64,000 nucleotides of DNA from Oceanospirillum linum. GTDB taxonomy: Bacteria; Pseudomonadota; Gammaproteobacteria; Pseudomonadales; Halomonadaceae. The stretch spans positions 62,001 through 126,000 of the forward strand of contig NZ_MTSD02000007.1 of NCBI RefSeq assembly GCF_001995095.2, given 5' to 3'. A program made the position numbers and the translations under genes. Within the stretch, counting starts at the first letter, position 1, and the number at the start of each line of letters is the position of its first letter. Shown piece by piece: positions 43,423-53,868 of the stretch. The notes beneath the pieces are model-generated. The model ran no database searches. It was not told where the DNA came from and was given only the letters and a program-made list of their open reading frames with translations.

Positions 43423-43461
43423 GCATCGGGCTTAAACCATAGCTTGGTCTAAACCGGTAGT

Positions 43462-43492
43462 AAAAAGGCGATCTTAGGATCGCCTTTTTTTT
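43462..43492 (+). terminator. Intrinsic terminator of htpG
   Basis: A 12-bp stem (AAAAAGGCGATC, 43462-43473, with 43478-43489) over TTAG runs into further T. It lies 40 bases after the stop. Confidence 0.9.
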
Positions 43493-43840
43493 ATCTGAAA
43501 AAAGCAGAGGTCGGGCTTCCTCTGTGATAACCGGGTATTTAGCCCATAGCTCTCTTCTCCGGCACTCTCAGTATTTTATTGTTGTTTTAGAGTAGTGGAT
43601 TAATCTGGTTTTTTTATTTTTGTTTTATTTTTATCCCGCATGAATGGTTTTTTTTGTCTCATGGTACTGAGCTTAATATAAATTTTAGGTGTTCAGTCTG
43701 TATTGTTATTATTTTATGGTTTAGACTTTAGGCGTAAGTTTATAGCTTTCAGGGTGTGAGTTATAACTTCTTCACTGCAGTACCCCTTTAGTATCTGCCA
43801 GACTCTTGATAATGATAAGAATATCCCTCGGAGGATTTCC
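43493..43840. other. AT-rich region upstream of the dCache chemoreceptor
   Basis: These 348 bases contain several T-runs (about 43610-43660) and no ORF. They must hold the chemoreceptor promoter. I looked for a flagellar sigma-28 element (TAAA-N15-GCCGATAA) and found none that fits. A GGAGGA ribosome site stands directly ahead of the ATG at 43841. Confidence 0.3.
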
Positions 43841-45655
43841 ATGACGTTGAAAAACAAAGTGCTTGCAGTTGTGTTGCTGCCAGTACTTTTAATTACGGTG
43901 ACACTGACGTTTATCAGCTACAAAGACCTTAAGACTGAGCTTATTAAGTCAGTGAGTACGGATACTCAGCGTGTTGTGAGTGATCTCAGTGTTACTATCC
44001 AGGGCTGGATGAAACAGAAGGCCAGTGTGGCAGAAGCTTTTGCGTCACTATCTGCCGGACAAGATAACGTTTTACCCTTTCTTCAGCAGGCTGCAAAGTC
44101 AGGCCATTATGATGTTTTCTACTTTGGTGGATCAGATGGTCGGGCCTTCTTTTCTGATGTGGAAATTCAGAAAAGCCTTGATAAAAAAGGCTTTGACCCA
44201 ACCGGGCGACCTTGGTATCAGACTGCAGCAAATGCCGGTAAAACAATTTTTACAGCTCCGTATAAAGATGCCAACTCTGGTGAGTTGATTATATCGGTAG
44301 CAACCCCAGCTCAGGTCAATGGCCAGTTTTTGGGCGTTGTTGCGGCTGATCTGGGTTTGGGTGAGGTACTGAATACCGTTGAGTCAATCGATATGGGGCC
44401 GCATGGCTTTGTGATGCTGGTGGATGAGACGGGTACAGTTATTGCCCATCCTAATGATATTTTTAGGATGAAACCTTTAAGTGATGTTGGGCCGGAGTTA
44501 AACAAAGGGTTGGTCGACCGACTAGCAGGAAATAACCGGATGGAGATCCTGCCTATCAAGGGCGTTGATCATATGATGCGCTTCAAGCGTGTGGGTGACT
44601 CCCGATTCTATGTTGGCATCGCGCTGGAGACAGGTCATGTGATGGCCCCCTTGTCTGATTTGCTTGCGGCTAACAGTCTGGTATCCCTGATTCTGATTAT
44701 TGCCGCTGGAGTGGTCAGTATGTGGATGGTGGGGCGTGTCATGAAGCCATTGCATGCAATTGGTACCGCACTTGAAGAAATTGCCCAGGGTGAAGGTGAT
44801 CTGACCAAACGTCTGACCGTCGATACTAAAGATGAGATTGGCTCACTGGCGGAGCACTTTAATCATTTTGTTAATTCGATGCATAGGATCATTCAGGACA
44901 TTTCTGTTCTGTCTAAAGATCTGCGTCATACTGCTGAAGAGAGCGCTAAAGTTGCTAAGCGCACCAGTGATGATGTGCAAACTCAGATGTCAGAAGTGTC
45001 TATGGTTGCGGCTGCGGTTGAAGAGATGGCAACGGCTACCCAGGAGATTGCCGGTAATGCTGAAAATACGGCTGCTGCTGCTCAGGCGTGTGCAGATAAT
45101 AGCCGTGACGGTCAGTTGGTCGTTTCAAATACACGGGAAGCCATTCAGGGACTGTCAGGACAGGTTCAGGATGCCGGTGTTGTTATTGACCGTTTAAGTG
45201 AGCACTCTCAGGGTATTAGCTCGATACTTTCGACTATTCAGGGGGTTGCTGAGCAAACTAATCTATTGGCACTGAATGCGGCGATTGAGGCTGCCCGTGC
45301 GGGTGAACAGGGGCGCGGCTTTGCTGTGGTTGCCGATGAGGTACGTGTTTTGTCTCAGCGTACTCACCAGTCTACAGAAGAGATTCAGCAGATGATTGTC
45401 AGTTTGCAGAAGGCATCTGGAGAAGCGGTAGATCTGATGTCAGTAAGCCGGCAGCAAGCGGAAGATACTGTCGAAGAGGCTCATAATGCCTATGAGAAAC
45501 TACTGAGTATTACAGAGGCAATTGCCGGTATCAGTGATATGTCGACTCAAACTGCTGCAGCCACAGAGGAGCAAACTCAGGTTAACCACAGTATTTCTGA
45601 GAACACCCTGAGAATTCGTGATATTGCCGCTCAGCTTTCGGATGAATCTGATTAG
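43841..45655 (+). CDS. dCache_1 chemoreceptor (putative amino-acid sensor) cut short by an amber codon
   Basis: This chemoreceptor has a membrane helix at about 7-27, a double-Cache sensor (about 33-275), a second helix, HAMP ([18 protein letters not shown]) and a signalling hairpin with [20 protein letters not shown]. The sensor shows residues of the dCache_1 amino-acid motif: Arg123, Trp125 and Tyr126 in TGRPWYQTA, Tyr141 and Asp143 in PYKD, and Asp170. The frame ends at TAG (45653-45655) after LSDESD, yet the same frame continues for 24 codons to 45730, reading SRARASELNALAESLHDQVK and RFKL. That matches the C-termini of the other chemoreceptors here ([16 protein letters not shown]). A CAG-to-TAG change is the simplest explanation. 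The truncated protein may still signal. Confidence 0.9.
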   Translation: MTLKNKVLAVVLLPVLLITVTLTFISYKDLKTELIKSVSTDTQRVVSDLSVTIQGWMKQKASVAEAFASLSAGQDNVLPFLQQAAKSGHYDVFYFGGSDGRAFFSDVEIQKSLDKKGFDPTGRPWYQTAANAGKTIFTAPYKDANSGELIISVATPAQVNGQFLGVVAADLGLGEVLNTVESIDMGPHGFVMLVDETGTVIAHPNDIFRMKPLSDVGPELNKGLVDRLAGNNRMEILPIKGVDHMMRFKRVGDSRFYVGIALETGHVMAPLSDLLAANSLVSLILIIAAGVVSMWMVGRVMKPLHAIGTALEEIAQGEGDLTKRLTVDTKDEIGSLAEHFNHFVNSMHRIIQDISVLSKDLRHTAEESAKVAKRTSDDVQTQMSEVSMVAAAVEEMATATQEIAGNAENTAAAAQACADNSRDGQLVVSNTREAIQGLSGQVQDAGVVIDRLSEHSQGISSILSTIQGVAEQTNLLALNAAIEAARAGEQGRGFAVVADEVRVLSQRTHQSTEEIQQMIVSLQKASGEAVDLMSVSRQQAEDTVEEAHNAYEKLLSITEAIAGISDMSTQTAAATEEQTQVNHSISENTLRIRDIAAQLSDESD

Positions 45656-45816
45656 TCCCGAGCCCGTGCATCGGAGCTGAATGCTCTTGCAGAAAGCCTT
45701 CATGATCAGGTTAAGCGTTTTAAATTATAGCCTGTAGGGTACAAAATCAGCAGTAGTTCTGCTGTACGTTTACTGGACTGCAAGCCGGCTGCCATTTATG
45801 GGAGTCGGTTTTTTTT

Positions 45817-46317
45817 CTATCCGAAAAGAGACTGGGTGTCTGCGGAATAACTGTTTTTTTGTTTGATGCTTGCCTGCCGTTGGTGAGTATCCGGCGTTGT
45901 AGTCTTTCCAGACAGTTTTTTCCAGCTCTGTTCTATCGAGGTATCCACTGGTTCTGAGCGGTGTTGCCAGACATACCAGAGCGCATAAAAAACGATGAAA
46001 ACAACGAGAACCTTCAGCCATAAAGCAAAAGGGCGAAAAAGCAGAGGGTAGCTCACCATGGTTAGCATCATTGTGGTCGACAGCAGTTTTGCCCTGATTG
46101 GGATAACCCGGTCTGCCTCCCAGCTTTGTATCATTGAACCAAAGATCTTTTGCTTCAGTAACCAGTGGTGAATTTTGTGCGAGCCTTTCGAAAAAAAGAG
46201 CGCGGCCAGAATCACAAAAGGTGTTGTGGGCAGAAGTGGCAGGACAACACCGATAGCACCCAGAATAAGTGCAAAAAAACCTGCAGCTATAAATAGGGGT
46301 TTTCTGAACTTATCCAT
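45817..46317 (-). CDS. YbaN/DUF454-family inner-membrane protein
   Basis: The 166-residue protein has the DUF454 pattern: an N-terminal LFIAAGFFALILGAIGVVLP, then LLPTTPFVILAALFFSKGS and HHWLLKQKIFGSMIQSWEAD, with two more membrane segments at about 80-115. A hydrophilic tail of about 45 residues is longer than in E. coli YbaN (about 125 residues in all). Function is unknown. GGAGAA precedes the ATG. It is a lone gene on the minus strand. Confidence 0.85.
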   Translation of the reverse strand: MDKFRKPLFIAAGFFALILGAIGVVLPLLPTTPFVILAALFFSKGSHKIHHWLLKQKIFGSMIQSWEADRVIPIRAKLLSTTMMLTMVSYPLLFRPFALWLKVLVVFIVFYALWYVWQHRSEPVDTSIEQSWKKLSGKTTTPDTHQRQASIKQKNSYSADTQSLFG

Positions 46318-46493
46318 AGGATTCTCCTCTGGATATCAAGGGAAGGTGGGTATAAAGATAGGCCACATTTAATATTTTAATGAAAAGATTAATGGATTAT
46401 CTGATGCCCGTTAACCCTTCCGCATCATATCGAAAGGCTTGTTTACTATGGTTTTGATGCCAGCCTGTCTTAGGACGGCCTTTTATGTATGAC

Positions 46494-46754
46494 TTAATCG
46501 TCAATCAGGTCTTTGGTTTTTTCTACGGCCTCTGATGCCCCTTCTTTTGTGGAACAGGCGGCTCGCTCTGCAGTGCATTTAGTCATACAGCCCATTTTTC
46601 CAAAACTATCATCAAAGTAACGCACTTTACAGCTTGCTTCGCAAGCTGTCTGTTTTAGTGAGCAGCTGGCCTGAGCTGATATAGGTAGTAGAATCAGAGA
46701 AAGTGCTGCACTGACAATAAAGGTTGTGCTTTTACTTGGTGTTACAAAAGGCAT
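46494..46754 (-). CDS. Small secreted protein with mirror-symmetric cysteines
   Basis: The 86-residue product has a signal peptide (FIVSAALSLILLPISAQA) and a mature part of about 57 residues with six cysteines: CSLKQTACEASC, a 13-residue gap, then CMTKCTAERAAC. The spacing C-x6-C-x3-C ... C-x3-C-x6-C is palindromic and would put the cysteines on facing helices of a hairpin, as in CHCH-type disulfide hairpins. An acidic helix (EKTKDLIDD) ends it. I do not recognise the family. It is probably disulfide-bonded in the periplasm. Confidence 0.7.
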   Translation of the reverse strand: MPFVTPSKSTTFIVSAALSLILLPISAQASCSLKQTACEASCKVRYFDDSFGKMGCMTKCTAERAACSTKEGASEAVEKTKDLIDD

Positions 46755-46984
46755 AAATACTCCGTCCCTTCTGGCTGCTGAATTTATATACGGTAAGACA
46801 TGTGTTAATTATCGTAATTTATACCACCTGAGTTCAAGGCAAAATGATCGTAACTTTCTGCGCAAGGCAGATCTTTCGGGCTGAATTCGTTTTATAATCA
46901 GAGAGCTTTTTTTGACCAAACAGCTGAGTACTCTGAACCAGGAGTGCTCTGAACGAGGAGTACACTGAAGAGCATGATAATGCC

Positions 46985-47698
46985 ATGAACGAGCCCCATG
47001 ATTTTACACTGATCGCACAAAATAAGGCTTTTGTGGTGATTAACAAATCACCTGGTGTTGATGTACATCGTGATGGACAGGAAGCCGGCATTACAGAAAA
47101 AGTTTCCGAGGCCTTAGGGGGCATGAAACTTTATCTGGTCCATCGGTTGGATAAGGTTACTTCCGGTCTCATGATTCTGGCAAAAGATGCTGCCACATGT
47201 GCTGAGTTAGCAGAGCTGTTTCGCGAAAGGAAGGTAAATAAATACTATCTGGCGGTGTCTGCGCGAAAGCCAGCCAAGAAACAGGGTTGGATTATTGGTG
47301 ATATGGCCCGCTCCCGAAGAGGGAGCTGGAAGCTGACAAGCAGTAAACAGAACCCTGCCGTTACTCAGTTTTTTTCCTGCTCGTTGAAACCAGGGTACAG
47401 AGCCTTCCTGCTGAAGCCTCGCACAGGAAAAACCCATCAACTCAGGGTTGCTCTTAAGAGTATTGGTGCTCCGATATGCGGAGACGCTCTTTATGATGAT
47501 GCGGTGCTGGCATCGACGGAGAAACAGACTTATCTTCATGCTTATCAGCTGCACTTTAAATGGCAGGGTGAGTTACATCATTATAGTGCCTGGCCGCATA
47601 AGGGAGAGCACTTTACCACGGATGATTTTAGTCGTTTAAGAGATGTTTGGTCTGAGCCTGATGGCTTAACATGGCCTAAAACTAAAGGGCTGGTCTGA
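46985..47698 (+). CDS. RluA-family pseudouridine synthase
   Basis: The 237-residue enzyme would isomerise uridine to pseudouridine in a structured RNA. The catalytic aspartate lies in LVHRLDKVTSGLMILAKD, with supporting motifs NKSPGVDVHRDG and RTGKTHQLRVALKSIGAPIC-GD. It lacks an S4 domain. It resembles the TruC/RluA-like small synthases (a family I recall as TIGR01621), but the target RNA is not predictable. It is distinct from truC at 51976. No clear Shine-Dalgarno precedes the ATG. Confidence 0.87.
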   Translation: MNEPHDFTLIAQNKAFVVINKSPGVDVHRDGQEAGITEKVSEALGGMKLYLVHRLDKVTSGLMILAKDAATCAELAELFRERKVNKYYLAVSARKPAKKQGWIIGDMARSRRGSWKLTSSKQNPAVTQFFSCSLKPGYRAFLLKPRTGKTHQLRVALKSIGAPICGDALYDDAVLASTEKQTYLHAYQLHFKWQGELHHYSAWPHKGEHFTTDDFSRLRDVWSEPDGLTWPKTKGLV

Positions 47699-47840
47699 AT
47701 TGAACATAAAGGAAGATGTCAGGTTTAGTTAACGGGCTCAGGGCTGATCACAACTGAAGAAAATGAATTTGAACGTTGCGGGTGTGATTAACTTGTTGCG
47801 CAGGTGATAAAGCGGAAGGATTTTTGACATTATCAGCAGA

Positions 47841-48407
47841 TTGGAAACCTCTGAACCATTCTCGGCAGATAAGGTTCGTGTATCACAGTTTTCACCTTTG
47901 ACCATTCGGGAGCTCACCCCCCGGGATGCCAGGGCTTTTCATTACCTTCGTATTCGGTCTATTAGCACAGATCCTACCAGTTTCAGTGTTCTGTTAGATG
48001 AGGAGGAGTCGATGAGTGCAGCTCAGATTCACTCTTTGCTGGATCGCTTCAATCGATCGACGAGCGCGGCATTGTGGGGTGGCTTCTGTGCCGGGTATCT
48101 GGTGGGTATGATCGGACTGGAGCCTAACTTGGGGCCGGTGAGGCAACATAGCGGTATTGTAACCAGTTTGTGTGTTTTACCCGAATATCGTGGGCAAAAA
48201 ATTGCAATGGCACTGATGAATCACCTTATGGACTCTGCACGGAGAAATCCACAGCTGGAATCTCTGGTACTTGAGGTGAGTGAAACCGCCGTAGCTGCTA
48301 TCCGCTTATACCGTAAAGTAGGGTTTAAGGAGACCGGGCGAGAGCCAAAAGCTCTTGCTTTTGGTGATCAGCGTTTTGATCTGATCCGGATGAGTCTCTT
48401 TGTTTAA
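47841..48407 (+). CDS. GNAT-family N-acetyltransferase
   Basis: This acetyl-CoA-dependent transferase has about 170-188 residues. The GNAT core is visible as LTIRELTPRDARAFHYLR, the acetyl-CoA-binding VTSLCVLPEYRGQKIAMALM, then VLEVSETAVAAIRLYRKVGF. The substrate is unknown. The start is uncertain: TTG at 47841 has no near ribosome site, while AAGGA at about 47816 would suit an unusual ATT at 47829 (in frame); the TTG at 47898 is another option. Confidence 0.8.
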   Translation: METSEPFSADKVRVSQFSPLTIRELTPRDARAFHYLRIRSISTDPTSFSVLLDEEESMSAAQIHSLLDRFNRSTSAALWGGFCAGYLVGMIGLEPNLGPVRQHSGIVTSLCVLPEYRGQKIAMALMNHLMDSARRNPQLESLVLEVSETAVAAIRLYRKVGFKETGREPKALAFGDQRFDLIRMSLFV

Positions 48408-48504
48408 TGAGGATGAAATAATCCAGGCTGCGTTGCCGGACGACTGGAAGGGCTCTGAGTGAAGCCCTTCTCTGGGTGGCCGCCGGTGATGCAGTCGTAT
48501 GTTT

Positions 48505-50136
48505 TTAATACCTGAAGCGCGCCACCAGCGCATTGAGCTGCTGCGCAAGTTGTGTCAGTCGGACACTATTCTCAGTAGTCTGTTCTGAAGTATGAGTGGA
48601 TTCATCTGACATCGTATTAATTGCTATAATGCTGCTTTCAATTTCATGGGCGACAGCACTCTGCTTTTCACTGGAGTTGGCGATCTGATCATTCATTGTG
48701 GTGATCTGGTCGACGGTGTCTGATATTGCGCTCAAGGCATCATTGGCAGCTTCTGCTTGCTGGACAGTTTGCTCTGCTTGTTCACAGCTTTTCTGCATCA
48801 GGTCTGCAGCATTGCCCGTGTCTTCCTGCAAGGCAGAGATAATCTGTTGAATCTCCTCAGTTGCTTCCCGGGTACGGCCTGCCAGATTACGAACTTCGTC
48901 GGCGACAACGGCAAACCCTCTTCCCTGTTCACCGGCTCGGGCTGCTTCAATTGCTGCATTGAGCGCCAGAAGGTTCGTTTGTTCGGCAATCGCCTGAATC
49001 ACGTTGATCATGCCTGTGATATTCTCAGACTGTGCTTCCAGTTTACGGATTGCAGACATGGCATTGTTGATGTTGTCTGAAAGACCTCTGATGTCATGTC
49101 GCGTTCCGTCAACAACTTTGTACCCGTCTTCAGTCACCTGGCTGGCTGTTTGTGCCGCCAGGGCAGCTTCAGCCGTGTTTTTTGCCACATCAGCCACCGT
49201 TGCCACCATTTCGTTAATGGCGGTTGCTGCCCGGTTTGTTTCCTGGGTCTGGCGATTCAGTCTGTGGTCATTTTCGTTTGCAATCTGATTCATTGTTTCT
49301 GAGGTGCTGTCCAGGCTATGACTGGTATCTGCCACTTGCTGAACCATCTCCCGAATACGACTGGTAAAGCGATTAAAAGCACAGGAGAGTTCAGTGATCT
49401 CATCGTTACCACTTTCATCCAGGCGGGCTGTCAGGTCACCATCGCCACGGGCAATCTCATCCATGGCTTCATTAATGTGGTCCACCCTGCTCTGGATGAC
49501 ATTGCGATAAACCAGCCAGAATGCCATGAGTACTACCAGTAACAAAGAAACCATGAAGCCAGTAGTTTTAAGGCTGGATTGAAAGCCTGCCGCAAGTGAG
49601 TCGGTAATATCGGTTGTGATCTCCAGTACGCCATGAACATCACCGGCCAGGTGATCGGAGACAGAAACCCGGATCAGGGTGCGGCCATTTTCCTCTATTC
49701 TTTCAACAATAGTGGCATCAGGGTCTTGCCTCAGCTTCTCCCAGGTTTCCTGTTCAAAGCGATTGAGTTGATGGCTGGTCCGGCCGGGAAGAGAATGATG
49801 GCTGTAGAGTTTAAGTGTCAGGCCTGTATTTCTCATCAGATCGCTTAGGTCGTTAAGCATGTTCTCAGGTGGAGGGATCCTGTCACTGTGGCCTTTGTAG
49901 TTGCTGTCAAGGGTCAGATCTTTTGATGCCATCGCTTTGTTGGCAACGTTTTCAGTGTAATATTTCCTGAGAGTTTTAAACTGATCTGCTGTCGAGCGGG
50001 AGCTTTCTGTAACCCCGGCAATGATGGTTTCGCTCATCTGTTTGGGGATGAATAATACGAGAATGAGCACGATAACAGCGATCAGGGTGATAATAGGAAT
50101 TACCATTTTGCCGAACAGGCCTAAATTTCTCATCAT
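48505..50136 (-). CDS. Methyl-accepting chemotaxis protein with Tll0287-like sensor
   Basis: This 543-residue chemoreceptor has a first membrane helix at about 11-31 and a periplasmic domain resembling the Tll0287-like/DUF3365 fold ([33 protein letters not shown]). A second helix lies at about 193-213, followed by HAMP ([18 protein letters not shown]) and the hairpin tip [20 protein letters not shown], ending [10 protein letters not shown]. Tll0287-type domains are linked to heme or redox sensing in some proteins, but no CxxCH is present here. The ligand is unknown. It is convergent with the GNAT gene, with a GAAGGGCT/AGCCCTTC hairpin (48447-48470) between them. Confidence 0.9.
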   Translation of the reverse strand: MMRNLGLFGKMVIPIITLIAVIVLILVLFIPKQMSETIIAGVTESSRSTADQFKTLRKYYTENVANKAMASKDLTLDSNYKGHSDRIPPPENMLNDLSDLMRNTGLTLKLYSHHSLPGRTSHQLNRFEQETWEKLRQDPDATIVERIEENGRTLIRVSVSDHLAGDVHGVLEITTDITDSLAAGFQSSLKTTGFMVSLLLVVLMAFWLVYRNVIQSRVDHINEAMDEIARGDGDLTARLDESGNDEITELSCAFNRFTSRIREMVQQVADTSHSLDSTSETMNQIANENDHRLNRQTQETNRAATAINEMVATVADVAKNTAEAALAAQTASQVTEDGYKVVDGTRHDIRGLSDNINNAMSAIRKLEAQSENITGMINVIQAIAEQTNLLALNAAIEAARAGEQGRGFAVVADEVRNLAGRTREATEEIQQIISALQEDTGNAADLMQKSCEQAEQTVQQAEAANDALSAISDTVDQITTMNDQIANSSEKQSAVAHEIESSIIAINTMSDESTHTSEQTTENSVRLTQLAQQLNALVARFRY

Positions 50137-50402
50137 AAGTCCTTAACTATCAATGTACATTCCATGCAAAAGCCTTTGTTATTTGTTTTTAGCGGCAGTG
50201 ATTCAGACTTCGGGTGCTGTTTTAAATCGGGCACTGCTTGTATTATCAACCCAGAGGTGTGAAGCATAAAGTAATCGTTTGTATACGGTCATGGTTTCTT
50301 ATCTTGATGCAAACTGTGCTTTGCACTGCCCGGTGGCTTGCTGTAAAATTCCGCCCCCTTTCTTTTTCTGGCCCATCAACACTGCAACAGTCTGAGGTAT
50401 AC

Positions 50403-51959
50403 ATGGACTCCACGCGCTATTTGACGCCTGCTCAAATGAAAAATGATGTTTTGTCCGGTTTAACGGTTGCTCTAGCTCTGGTGCCGGAGGCAGTTGCATT
50501 TGCTTTTGTCGCTGGTGTGGAGCCTTTGGTCGGTCTTTATGCTGCCTTTATGGTTGGTCTGGTGACAGCCTGTATCGGTGGTCGTCCGGGGATGATCTCC
50601 GGGGCAACGGGTGCTCTGGCCGTTGTGATGGTTTCCTTAGTCGCTCAGCACGGTGTCGAATACCTGTTTGCTGCGGTTGTACTGATGGGAATCTTTCAGG
50701 TGTTAGCAGGCGTCTTCCGGCTGGGTAAGTTTATCCGGATGGTGCCGCACCCAGTGATGCTCGGCTTTGTTAATGGTCTGGCCATTGTGATCTTTCTGGC
50801 CCAGCTTGGGCAGTTTAAGGTTAAAGACGAAAGTGGTGATATGACCTGGATGTCCGGTGAGCCTATGATGATTATGGCAGGACTTATTCTTCTGACGATG
50901 GCCATTATTCACTTTTTGCCCAAGTTAACAAAGGCGATTCCTTCGTCACTGGCGGCTATTGTGACGGTGACACTGATCGTGATGTTTATGGGGCTGGATG
51001 CGCGCTCTGTGCAGAATGTTCTGGCGGATATGACCAATGATCCACTGGCTTCTATTGCAGGTGGTTTTCCTGAGTTCCATATCCCTATGGTGCCTATGTC
51101 ACTGGAAACACTCTGGATTATCCTTCCTTACTCTCTGATTCTGGCTGCGGTTGGCTTAATTGAATCGTTGCTGACATTAAGTCTGATCGATGAAATGACC
51201 GAAACCCGGGGGCGGGGTAACAAGGAGTGTGTCGGTCAGGGCGCTGCAAATGTACTGACCGGCTTCTTCGGCGGTATGGGGGGGTGTGCGATGATTGGTC
51301 AGAGCATGATCAATATTAACTCCGGTGGCCGTGGACGCCTGTCTGGTATTACCGCTGCAGTTTTTCTGTTGTTGTTTATCCTGTTTGCCTCCTCACTGAT
51401 TGAGATGATTCCGGTAGCGGCTCTGGTTGGTGTGATGTTTATGGTGGTGATAGGCACCTTCGAATGGGCGAGCTTACGCATGATGGGTAAGATTCCTAAG
51501 TCTGATGCCTTTATTATCGTGCTGGTATCCGGGGTTACCGTGGTAACAGATCTTGCGATTGCAGTGATTGTGGGTGTGATTGTTTCAGCACTTATTTTTG
51601 CCTGGCAGCATGCTAAACATATTCAGGTACGTGTTATTGAAGAGGATGATAATCACAGAGTTTACGAGCTGACAGGCCCTCTGTTCTTTGCGTCAATCAA
51701 TAACTTCCGTGAGCAGTTTGACCCTAAGAATGATCCTCAGGATGTGGTGCTGGATTTCCGAAATTCACGTGTAAGTGATCACTCGGCGCTGGAGGCCATT
51801 GATACACTGGCAGAGAAATATATTGCTGCGGGTAAAACACTTCACCTGCGCCACCTCAGTGGCGAGTGCCGTGAATTGCTGCAGAAAGCAGGTGATTTGG
51901 TTGAGGTTAATGTGATTGAAGATCCGACATATCATGTTGCCAGCGACAAACTGGCATAA
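50403..51959 (+). CDS. SulP-family anion transporter with STAS domain
   Basis: This inner-membrane transporter has 518 residues from the ATG preceded by TGAGGT; a longer reading from 50238 adds unrelated residues. About 10-12 membrane segments carry SulP features ([40 protein letters not shown]). A cytosolic STAS domain spans about 425-518 ([38 protein letters not shown]). SulP members move sulfate, bicarbonate or dicarboxylates, and the present sequence does not decide among them. It is followed 16 bases later by truC. Confidence 0.9.
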   Translation: MDSTRYLTPAQMKNDVLSGLTVALALVPEAVAFAFVAGVEPLVGLYAAFMVGLVTACIGGRPGMISGATGALAVVMVSLVAQHGVEYLFAAVVLMGIFQVLAGVFRLGKFIRMVPHPVMLGFVNGLAIVIFLAQLGQFKVKDESGDMTWMSGEPMMIMAGLILLTMAIIHFLPKLTKAIPSSLAAIVTVTLIVMFMGLDARSVQNVLADMTNDPLASIAGGFPEFHIPMVPMSLETLWIILPYSLILAAVGLIESLLTLSLIDEMTETRGRGNKECVGQGAANVLTGFFGGMGGCAMIGQSMININSGGRGRLSGITAAVFLLLFILFASSLIEMIPVAALVGVMFMVVIGTFEWASLRMMGKIPKSDAFIIVLVSGVTVVTDLAIAVIVGVIVSALIFAWQHAKHIQVRVIEEDDNHRVYELTGPLFFASINNFREQFDPKNDPQDVVLDFRNSRVSDHSALEAIDTLAEKYIAAGKTLHLRHLSGECRELLQKAGDLVEVNVIEDPTYHVASDKLA

Positions 51960-51975
51960 TCTCTTTGGCCTGTGA

Positions 51976-52776
51976 ATGCTAATGACTCAGGAACATGCTT
52001 TATCGGGGGCGTCCGGCTCCCTTAGCCAAAACGGGCAGGATGAGATCCTGCCCATTTTGTATCAGGATGAATACCTTGTGGCTATCCATAAACCATCGGG
52101 TTTACTGGTTCACCGGAGTCCTATCGACCGCCACGAAACCCGGTTTGCCGTCCAGATGCTTAGGGATCAGATTGGTTGCAAAGTATATCCGGTACACCGG
52201 TTGGATAAACCAACTTCAGGTGTACTCATTTTCGCCTTAAGCTCAGACATTGCCCGAAGACTGGGTGAGCAGATGATGGCTCATCAGATGGATAAAACCT
52301 ACCTTGCCGTTGTGCGTGGCTTTGCGCCAGAGTCCGGAGATATTGACCACGCCCTGACAGAAGAGCCTGACAAGCGTGCAAGCGGGTCTAAGGAAAAAAG
52401 CGATCCGCAACCCGCTTTCAGTCGGTACCGCTGCCTGGCGACCGCGGAGTTGGATGTTTGTATTGAACGTTATCCTCAAAGCCGGTTCTCTCTGGTCGAG
52501 GTTAAGCCGGAGACCGGGCGTCGACATCAGATTCGACGGCATTTGAAGCATATTAATCATCCTATAATAGGTGATGCAAAGCATGGCCGCGGGCGTTATA
52601 ACCGGTATTTTAAAGAGTATCTCCAGAGTGACCGCTTACTCCTGGCGGCGATATCAATCCGTTTTAATCACCCTGTTTCCGGAAATCCTCTCGTGATTTC
52701 AGCACCTTTAGACGCCTCTATGCGGCAGATAATGTTACGTCTGGGTTGGGAACACTGGGTGCAACAATACGGTTAG
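51976..52776 (+). CDS. truC: tRNA pseudouridine(65) synthase TruC
   Basis: TruC makes pseudouridine at position 65 of certain tRNAs. The 266-residue protein has the catalytic VHRLDKPTSGVLIFALSSDI, the N-terminal ILYQDEYLVAIHKPSGLLVH, RHQIRRHLKHINHPIIGDAK and the TruC-like HGRGRYNRYFKEYL. It begins 16 bases after the SulP gene and precedes tcdA, another tRNA-modification gene, by 54 bases. Confidence 0.87.
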   Translation: MLMTQEHALSGASGSLSQNGQDEILPILYQDEYLVAIHKPSGLLVHRSPIDRHETRFAVQMLRDQIGCKVYPVHRLDKPTSGVLIFALSSDIARRLGEQMMAHQMDKTYLAVVRGFAPESGDIDHALTEEPDKRASGSKEKSDPQPAFSRYRCLATAELDVCIERYPQSRFSLVEVKPETGRRHQIRRHLKHINHPIIGDAKHGRGRYNRYFKEYLQSDRLLLAAISIRFNHPVSGNPLVISAPLDASMRQIMLRLGWEHWVQQYG

Positions 52777-52830
52777 TACCCGCTTGGGGTTCTGTTAACG
52801 ACGGATTAAAAAGAACATAGAGTTGCGCTG

Positions 52831-53631
52831 ATGAATGATGATTATGGTTTTCGCTTTGGTGGTATTTCCCGTCTGTATGGGGCTGTGGCAGCAAAGGCCT
52901 TTGCAGATGCCCATGTAGCGGTTGTAGGTATCGGTGGCGTCGGGTCGTGGGGGGCTGAAGCTCTTGCCCGAAGTGGTATTGGGCAGATTACTCTGATCGA
53001 TCTGGACGATATCTGTACATCTAACATCAATCGGCAGATTCATGCGATGGATGGTGAAATCGGGCGGCAGAAGGTTGATGCCATGGCTGAGCGGATTCAA
53101 GCGATTAACCCAGCCTGCAAAATAAATGCAATATCAGCATTTGTAACTGAGAATAATGTTGCTGAACTGATGCTGAAGGAGTTTGATTATGTGCTGGATG
53201 CGATTGATTCGGTCAAGCATAAATGTGCAATGATCGCGTACTGCCGCCGTAATAAGATCCCTTTGATCACTATCGGTGGCGCGGGAGGACAAACCGATCC
53301 TCTGCAGATTCAGATTGCGGATTTGAGTAAAACAGAGCAGGACCCTTTGTTGGCGAAAACCCGAAATCAACTACGTCGCCAGTATGGTTTCCCTTCCAAT
53401 CTGAAGCGACGTTTTTCGGTTGAGGCTGTTTACTCAACTGAGCAGTTGGTTTATCCGTCCGGTGATGGTGAGGTATGTCACCAGAAACCGGATAATGGTG
53501 GATCTGTCCGACTGGATTGTCGAAGTGGTTTCGGGGCTGTGACCGTTGTAACGGGGACCTTTGCCTTTGTTGCTGTATCGCGAATTCTGAAGAAAATTGC
53601 AGCCAGAGCGCAACGGGAAACCAGTGAGTAG
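52831..53631 (+). CDS. tcdA: tRNA threonylcarbamoyladenosine dehydratase
   Basis: TcdA (CsdL) uses ATP to cyclise t6A37 of tRNAs to ct6A. The 266-residue E1-like enzyme has the nucleotide-binding VAVVGIGGVGSWGAEALARS, LIDLDDICTSNINRQIHA, and the strand DYVLDAIDSVKHKCAMIAYC. The tail has a lysine/arginine-rich helix. An extended frame would be normal in length for the family. GAGTTGCG provides a weak ribosome site. It lies after truC on the same strand, so the two tRNA-modifying enzymes may be co-transcribed. Confidence 0.93.
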   Translation: MNDDYGFRFGGISRLYGAVAAKAFADAHVAVVGIGGVGSWGAEALARSGIGQITLIDLDDICTSNINRQIHAMDGEIGRQKVDAMAERIQAINPACKINAISAFVTENNVAELMLKEFDYVLDAIDSVKHKCAMIAYCRRNKIPLITIGGAGGQTDPLQIQIADLSKTEQDPLLAKTRNQLRRQYGFPSNLKRRFSVEAVYSTEQLVYPSGDGEVCHQKPDNGGSVRLDCRSGFGAVTVVTGTFAFVAVSRILKKIAARAQRETSE

Positions 53632-53678
53632 AAATACCAAACGCTTGCCTGCTCATAATCTAAGGTATTAAAAGAAAT

Positions 53679-53723
53679 AAAAGCCACGAGGGAGCTCGGG
53701 GAGCAACGAGACTTGTGGCTTTT
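53679..53723. terminator. Bidirectional terminator between tcdA and the signalling operon
   Basis: AAAAGCCACGAG (53679-53690) pairs with CTTGTGGCTTTT (53712-53723, one wobble) over a 21-base loop. It sits between the convergent tcdA and signalling genes and lies beyond both possible stops of the latter. Confidence 0.7.
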
Positions 53724-53868
53724 GCGTAATAAGGCAGGGCTATCAATTAACGGTATGTAGGATCTGTGCTGCCAGAACCTTTAAAGCATTTTGAACGCCT
53801 GCCAGACTGTTCTGGTCTGTATCTATATCATGAAGGCCTTTTTCAATAACTTTGGAGAAATACTCTTC

